From contig NZ_RYFW01000001.1 of the NCBI RefSeq assembly GCF_004138335.1, positions 620,001-684,000 of the forward strand: a stretch of DNA of 64,000 nt. The letters run 5' to 3'. Source of the DNA: Peristeroidobacter agariperforans (GTDB lineage: Bacteria; Pseudomonadota; Gammaproteobacteria; Steroidobacterales; Steroidobacteraceae). The notes beneath the pieces are model-generated. The model ran no database searches and was not told the origin of the DNA. It was given only the letters and a program-made list of their open reading frames with translations. This document shows, piece after piece, positions 60,844-64,000 of the stretch; the stretch's first letter is position 1, and each line of letters opens with the position of its first letter. The position numbers were made by a program, and so were the translations under genes.

Positions 60844-62475
60844 ATGGATGGTGCGTCGGGATATGGTCGATCAAATACAGCGTGCTGGCAGTACAGGCGT
60901 GGCTGGCCGCTCATAGCGGCAATGGCGCTCGCCGCATGCGGCGGCGGGGACGGCGGATCGTCCACGCCCAATCCACCGAAGCCTCCGGCGACGAACAGTC
61001 CGCCGACGGCCGATGCGGGTACAGACCAAGCGGTGCTCACCGGCGCGATAGTGACGCTTTCCGGAACGGGCGCCGACAGCGATGGCAGCGTTGCATCCTA
61101 TGCCTGGACGCAGACAGAGGGTTCGTCGGTCGCGTTGACTGGCGCCAGCACGGCAACCGTCAGTTTCACTGCGCCTGATGTAGCGGCCAGTCTGACGTTC
61201 CGGCTCGAAGTGACCGACAACCGCGGCGCCACGCATGCAGACACGGTAGCCGTGATCGTCGATGCACCTCCACCGCCACCTCCGCCGCCGCCCACCGCGC
61301 CCGAGATCGTACGCCAACCGACGAATCCTTCGACGGTGGAACACGGCTCGGCGCTGATCTTCGTCGTCGCGTCCGGCCAGGATCTGAACTACGAGTGGCA
61401 TAGCAGCCAGTCCCACATCGTCAAGTCCGGTCCCGAACCATTCTTGCTGCTCGAGGATCGCGGGCTGGTAGATGACGATGACTGCTATCACGTCGTCGTC
61501 AGCAACGGCGCCGGGAGTGCAACCAGCGAGCCCGGCTGCATTACAGTCGAGGCGCTCGGCCCATTCGATCTCGATCCGACTGACGAGGACATCGACGACG
61601 AAGACCACGTCTCGCTTGCGTTCGGCAACACGTTGTTCGATATCGCTCAGCGCATCGTGGGCGTGCTTACGGGATCGACGCTGTTCGGCGCCAATGGCCT
61701 GATGCAAACCATGGCGGGAGCGCCGCCGGAAGGCGTGCCCTGCGGCTATGGCGGCAGCTTCGTCGGAGGGACACTCGACGGCGCGCCGGTCTCGCAAACA
61801 CTGCTGCTGCCGCTCGGCCGGCACACGATCTCGATGATTTGGGAAGGCGAGTGCCGACCGACCTCGGATCACACTGTGCCGACGATGGGTGGCGTGCTCG
61901 TGACCTACGATTTCCCAGAGACGTTTGGGGTGGGATCGGTGACCTGGCACATGAGCGGACATTTGCGCGCCTCGAGCGCAGGCGTATCGAGAGGTTGGAT
62001 GAACGGGATCGTCACCGCGACGTTCGCGACTGGCTTCGACCTCAGCGGCCGTCGCGTCGACAACATCGACATTTCGGTACTCGACGGACTCAGCGTGACG
62101 GCCCTGCGCAAATCGGGATCTTCATCGGCTTCCAACCAGATTCGCGTAGACCGGCGCTTCAGCGCGGACTCATCCATCGTCGAACGCTCGGTCGTGGACT
62201 TCGATGTGAGTCTCAACTTCTACGATGTCGAAGGGTTCGAGGGCGTCGTCAGTCAAGCGGGCGACGGCGGCCTCGAACTGAACCACGACCCTGAAGGTGA
62301 AGGCGGGTCCTCCACCGACGAGTTCGAGGTCGGAATCGGTCCGCAGGACATTGGCGCCCCGTCATACACGCTGTCCACATTGGTCCCGCAGTTCGGTGGG
62401 AACGAGATGCCATGGAGCTTCGAGGTCGTTCCTCGGCCTGAATGTCCGGAAGGGCAAGTCTGTGTGGATCCCTGA
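60844..62475 (+). CDS. Lipoprotein with PKD/REJ-like and Ig-like domains
   Basis: 543 residues from ATG 60844, with GGGAGAAG just upstream; an earlier in-frame ATG at 60784 has none. Lipobox MALAAC (Cys32), then a PKD/REJ-like domain (PPTADAGTDQAVLTGAIVTL ... SYAWTQTEGSSVAL), a run of nine prolines, and an Ig-like domain (PSTVEHGSALIFVVAS, VVSNGAGSATSEPGCI). The remaining 300 residues are unrecognised beta-rich sequence. Acidic DPTDEDIDDEDH may bind Ca2+. Follows the propeller lipoprotein; both carry GGG-rich linkers after the lipid-modified Cys. Confidence 0.78.
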   Translation: MDGASGYGRSNTACWQYRRGWPLIAAMALAACGGGDGGSSTPNPPKPPATNSPPTADAGTDQAVLTGAIVTLSGTGADSDGSVASYAWTQTEGSSVALTGASTATVSFTAPDVAASLTFRLEVTDNRGATHADTVAVIVDAPPPPPPPPPTAPEIVRQPTNPSTVEHGSALIFVVASGQDLNYEWHSSQSHIVKSGPEPFLLLEDRGLVDDDDCYHVVVSNGAGSATSEPGCITVEALGPFDLDPTDEDIDDEDHVSLAFGNTLFDIAQRIVGVLTGSTLFGANGLMQTMAGAPPEGVPCGYGGSFVGGTLDGAPVSQTLLLPLGRHTISMIWEGECRPTSDHTVPTMGGVLVTYDFPETFGVGSVTWHMSGHLRASSAGVSRGWMNGIVTATFATGFDLSGRRVDNIDISVLDGLSVTALRKSGSSSASNQIRVDRRFSADSSIVERSVVDFDVSLNFYDVEGFEGVVSQAGDGGLELNHDPEGEGGSSTDEFEVGIGPQDIGAPSYTLSTLVPQFGGNEMPWSFEVVPRPECPEGQVCVDP

Positions 62476-62478
62476 GTC

Positions 62479-62510
62479 GGCAGGCGCCGGGAGCGCCAGA
62501 GGTGCCTGCC
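62479..62510 (+). terminator. Long hairpin just after the second lipoprotein gene
   Basis: GGCAGGCGCC pairs with GGTGCCTGCC (ten pairs including one G-U) around a 12-base loop, starting 3 bases after the stop. There is no U-tract, so it is terminator-like only by its location and stability. Confidence 0.45.
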
Positions 62511-62622
62511 CACCGCCGGTAAGGACGCGAGCGTTGCTGGCTGGGCGCATCTCTGTATCATTCACGCCCTGCATAACGGCATGGCCGCATCATGGCCGTG
62601 CCGTCCGATTGGAGACTAATTG

Positions 62623-63543
62623 ATGGCCGTCGACGCCGATGCCGTTCTCGCCTACCTGCGTGGACTGCAGGATCGCATCTGTACGGCCATCGAGCAGGTC
62701 GATGGCGGCGGCAAGTTCAACAGCGACCGTTGGGATCGAGCCGAAGGCGGCGGCGGCGACAGCCGCGTATTACGCAACGGCAAAGTGTTCGAACAGGCCG
62801 GCGTCAACTTCTCGCATGTGATGGGCTCTCGCCTGCCGCCCAGCGCCACTGCTCAGCGACCCGAGCTTGCCGATGCGCAATGGATGGCCACTGGCGTGTC
62901 GCTCGTGTTTCATCCGTGGAATCCTTACATCCCGACGACGCACGCCAACGTGCGTTTCTTCAACGCGATTCCGAAGAATGGCGCGTCGGGTGCCTGGTGG
63001 TTTGGCGGCGGCTTCGATCTCACGCCCTACTATCCATTCGACGAAGATGTCCTGCACTGGCACCGGACCGCGCAACAGGCATGCGAAGGCTTCGGCGAAG
63101 ATGTGTATTCGAAGCACAAGAACTGGTGCGATCGCTATTTCTTCCTCAAGCATCGCAACGAGACGCGCGGCGTCGGCGGCCTGTTCTTCGACGACCTGAA
63201 CGAATGGAGCTTCGAGCGCTGCTTCGACTATCAGCGCAGCGTCGGCGATCACTTCCTGAAGGCGTATCTGCCCATCGTCGAGCGGCGCAAAGACCATCCG
63301 CATGGCGAACGTGAACGCCAGTTCCAACTGTATCGTCGCGGCCGCTACGTCGAGTTCAACCTGGTCTACGATCGCGGCACGCACTTTGGCCTGCAGTCCG
63401 GCGGCCGCACCGAATCGATTCTGATGTCGTTGCCGCCGCTGGTGCGCTGGGAATACAACTGGACGCCCGAGCCCGGCACTGCCGAAGCGCGCCTCTATGC
63501 GGATTTTCTCCGGCCACGCGACTGGCTGCGCGAGCTGAAATAG
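62623..63543 (+). CDS. hemF: Oxygen-dependent coproporphyrinogen III oxidase
   Basis: 306 residues from ATG 62623 with GGAGA seven bases upstream. Family motifs: [56 protein letters not shown], and [21 protein letters not shown]. It oxidatively decarboxylates coproporphyrinogen III to protoporphyrinogen IX in heme synthesis, so the organism can use the aerobic route. In related genomes hemF lies close to topA; here an 8-kb block separates them. Confidence 0.96.
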   Translation: MAVDADAVLAYLRGLQDRICTAIEQVDGGGKFNSDRWDRAEGGGGDSRVLRNGKVFEQAGVNFSHVMGSRLPPSATAQRPELADAQWMATGVSLVFHPWNPYIPTTHANVRFFNAIPKNGASGAWWFGGGFDLTPYYPFDEDVLHWHRTAQQACEGFGEDVYSKHKNWCDRYFFLKHRNETRGVGGLFFDDLNEWSFERCFDYQRSVGDHFLKAYLPIVERRKDHPHGERERQFQLYRRGRYVEFNLVYDRGTHFGLQSGGRTESILMSLPPLVRWEYNWTPEPGTAEARLYADFLRPRDWLRELK

Positions 63544-63556
63544 AACGGCGCGAGCG

Positions 63557-63574
63557 CACAAACTTTGGTTTGTG
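63557..63574. terminator. Hairpin between hemF and the convergent unknown gene
   Basis: CACAAAC-TTTG-GTTTGTG is a perfect 7-bp stem with a 4-base loop in the 35-bp gap where hemF (plus) and the last gene (minus) meet. The AT-rich stem lowers its stability, and no U-tract follows; a shared weak terminator is likely. Confidence 0.45.
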
Positions 63575-63578
63575 ACAT

Positions 63579-64000
63579 TCAGCGCGCCAACTCGCCCTTC
63601 ACCTGCTCTCTCACCGGCTTGAACGCCAGGCCATTCGAGCACACGATGAAGTTGCCGCGCCGATCTGAGTGATACGCGTAGCGATTGCCGCTCGCCTGCA
63701 GCACGACGCGATAGCCCGGCACGATCATCTGCGTGTACATCTGTCCGGGCTGCGGGCAACCCATCGCGCCATCCGGCCATTGCTGCTCGGTGGCGCTCAC
63801 TACAGTGACCGCATCGTGCTTCACCAGCGCTCGGCGAGCCAGATCGTCCTGGAATATCGCGAGCAACTGCGGCGGCACTTCGGCCGAGCCTTGCACAGGC
63901 GCAGCCTCCTCGCCCGGCGCGCGCATGGGCGGCATCTTCTTCCCTCCATTCCTGATCGCCTCCACCGATGCCGGGTCGGCCGCTGCAGCGCTCCGGCTCG
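63579..64000 (-). CDS. Hypothetical secreted protein (5' end beyond right edge)
   Basis: The minus frame is open to the right edge, so the start is outside the window; a GTG at 63965 could be used but the residues before it (SRSAAAADPAS) read like the end of a signal peptide. The visible 139 or so residues contain WPDGAMGCPQPGQMYTQMIVPGYRVVL, a WPDGxxGCPxPGxxYTQ pattern that recurs in uncharacterised periplasmic proteins, then YAYHSDRRGNFIVC. Two Cys (in GCPQP and IVCSNG) may form a disulphide. Function unknown. Confidence 0.7.
   Translation of the reverse strand, partial: SRSAAAADPASVEAIRNGGKKMPPMRAPGEEAAPVQGSAEVPPQLLAIFQDDLARRALVKHDAVTVVSATEQQWPDGAMGCPQPGQMYTQMIVPGYRVVLQASGNRYAYHSDRRGNFIVCSNGLAFKPVREQVKGELAR

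Noticed and set aside
54940-62622. Mobile genomic island at the topA-hemF junction
   Set aside because: No integrase, transposase, tRNA or direct repeats at the edges are visible; kept only as a synteny observation.

Overview
The window is a GC-rich (roughly 63-65 percent by eye) bacterial chromosome segment, densely packed with many 1-4 base stop/start overlaps. The housekeeping order def-fmt-rsmB-DUF4390-ntrY-ntrX, together with LysM-dprA-smg-topA and hemF, the split proton-translocating transhydrogenase and an outer-membrane TonB-dependent receptor all point to a gammaproteobacterium. Its relatives are probably in the Xanthomonadales/Nevskiales/Steroidobacterales assemblage. This is inferred from gene content; no rRNA or tRNA gene is visible to confirm it. 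I see no insertion sequence, integrase, CRISPR array or tRNA.

Region by region. (a) 1-6172: a TonB-dependent receptor cut by the left edge faces a PfkB sugar kinase plus an aldehyde dehydrogenase. The divergent intergenic region holds two LacI-type operator repeats 31 bp apart, which suggests a sugar or oligosaccharide uptake unit. (b) 6278-14167: a five-gene minus-strand unit of response regulator, histidine kinase, RND pump, membrane-fusion protein and outer-membrane channel. (c) 14268-17160: the transhydrogenase genes pntAA-pntAB-pntB. (d) 17367-35556: a large aryl-polyene pigment cluster in four transcription blocks. It has two ketosynthases, a ketosynthase-like partner without catalytic cysteine, two acyl carrier proteins, two hot-dog dehydratases, a ketoreductase, an AMP ligase, a thioesterase, two acyltransferases, a glycosyltransferase, a LolA-like carrier, an MMPL exporter and a phosphopantetheinyl transferase. 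A XanB2/Hyg5-type chorismatase sits inside it instead of an aromatic amino acid ammonia lyase, and two flavoenzymes carry the flavin-halogenase WxWxIP fingerprint. Together these predict a xanthomonadin-like, possibly halogenated aryl polyene. (e) 35504-37256: a sigma factor with DUF3619, a small secreted protein and DUF3106. (f) 37319-54939: core genes priA, argS, a SPOR protein, ntrX/ntrY, DUF4390, rsmB, fmt, def, LysM, dprA, smg and topA. (g) 55106-62475: an accessory block of ECF sigma factor, TPR-containing Ser/Thr kinase and two large lipoproteins. (h) 62623-64000: hemF and the end of an unknown secreted protein.

Working together, the pigment block would make 3- or 4-hydroxybenzoate from chorismate, activate it onto a carrier protein and extend it by ketosynthase/ketoreductase/dehydratase cycles. 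It may then halogenate the aryl head and move the lipid-linked product to the outer membrane through the MMPL/LolA pair. The most unusual regulatory observations are an intrinsic terminator whose U-tract touches the topA start codon, an NtrX homologue with degenerate ATPase motifs, an ECF/kinase pair resembling phosphorylation-controlled sigma factors, and a 25-bp divergent start region between plsC-like and phosphopantetheinyl transferase genes.
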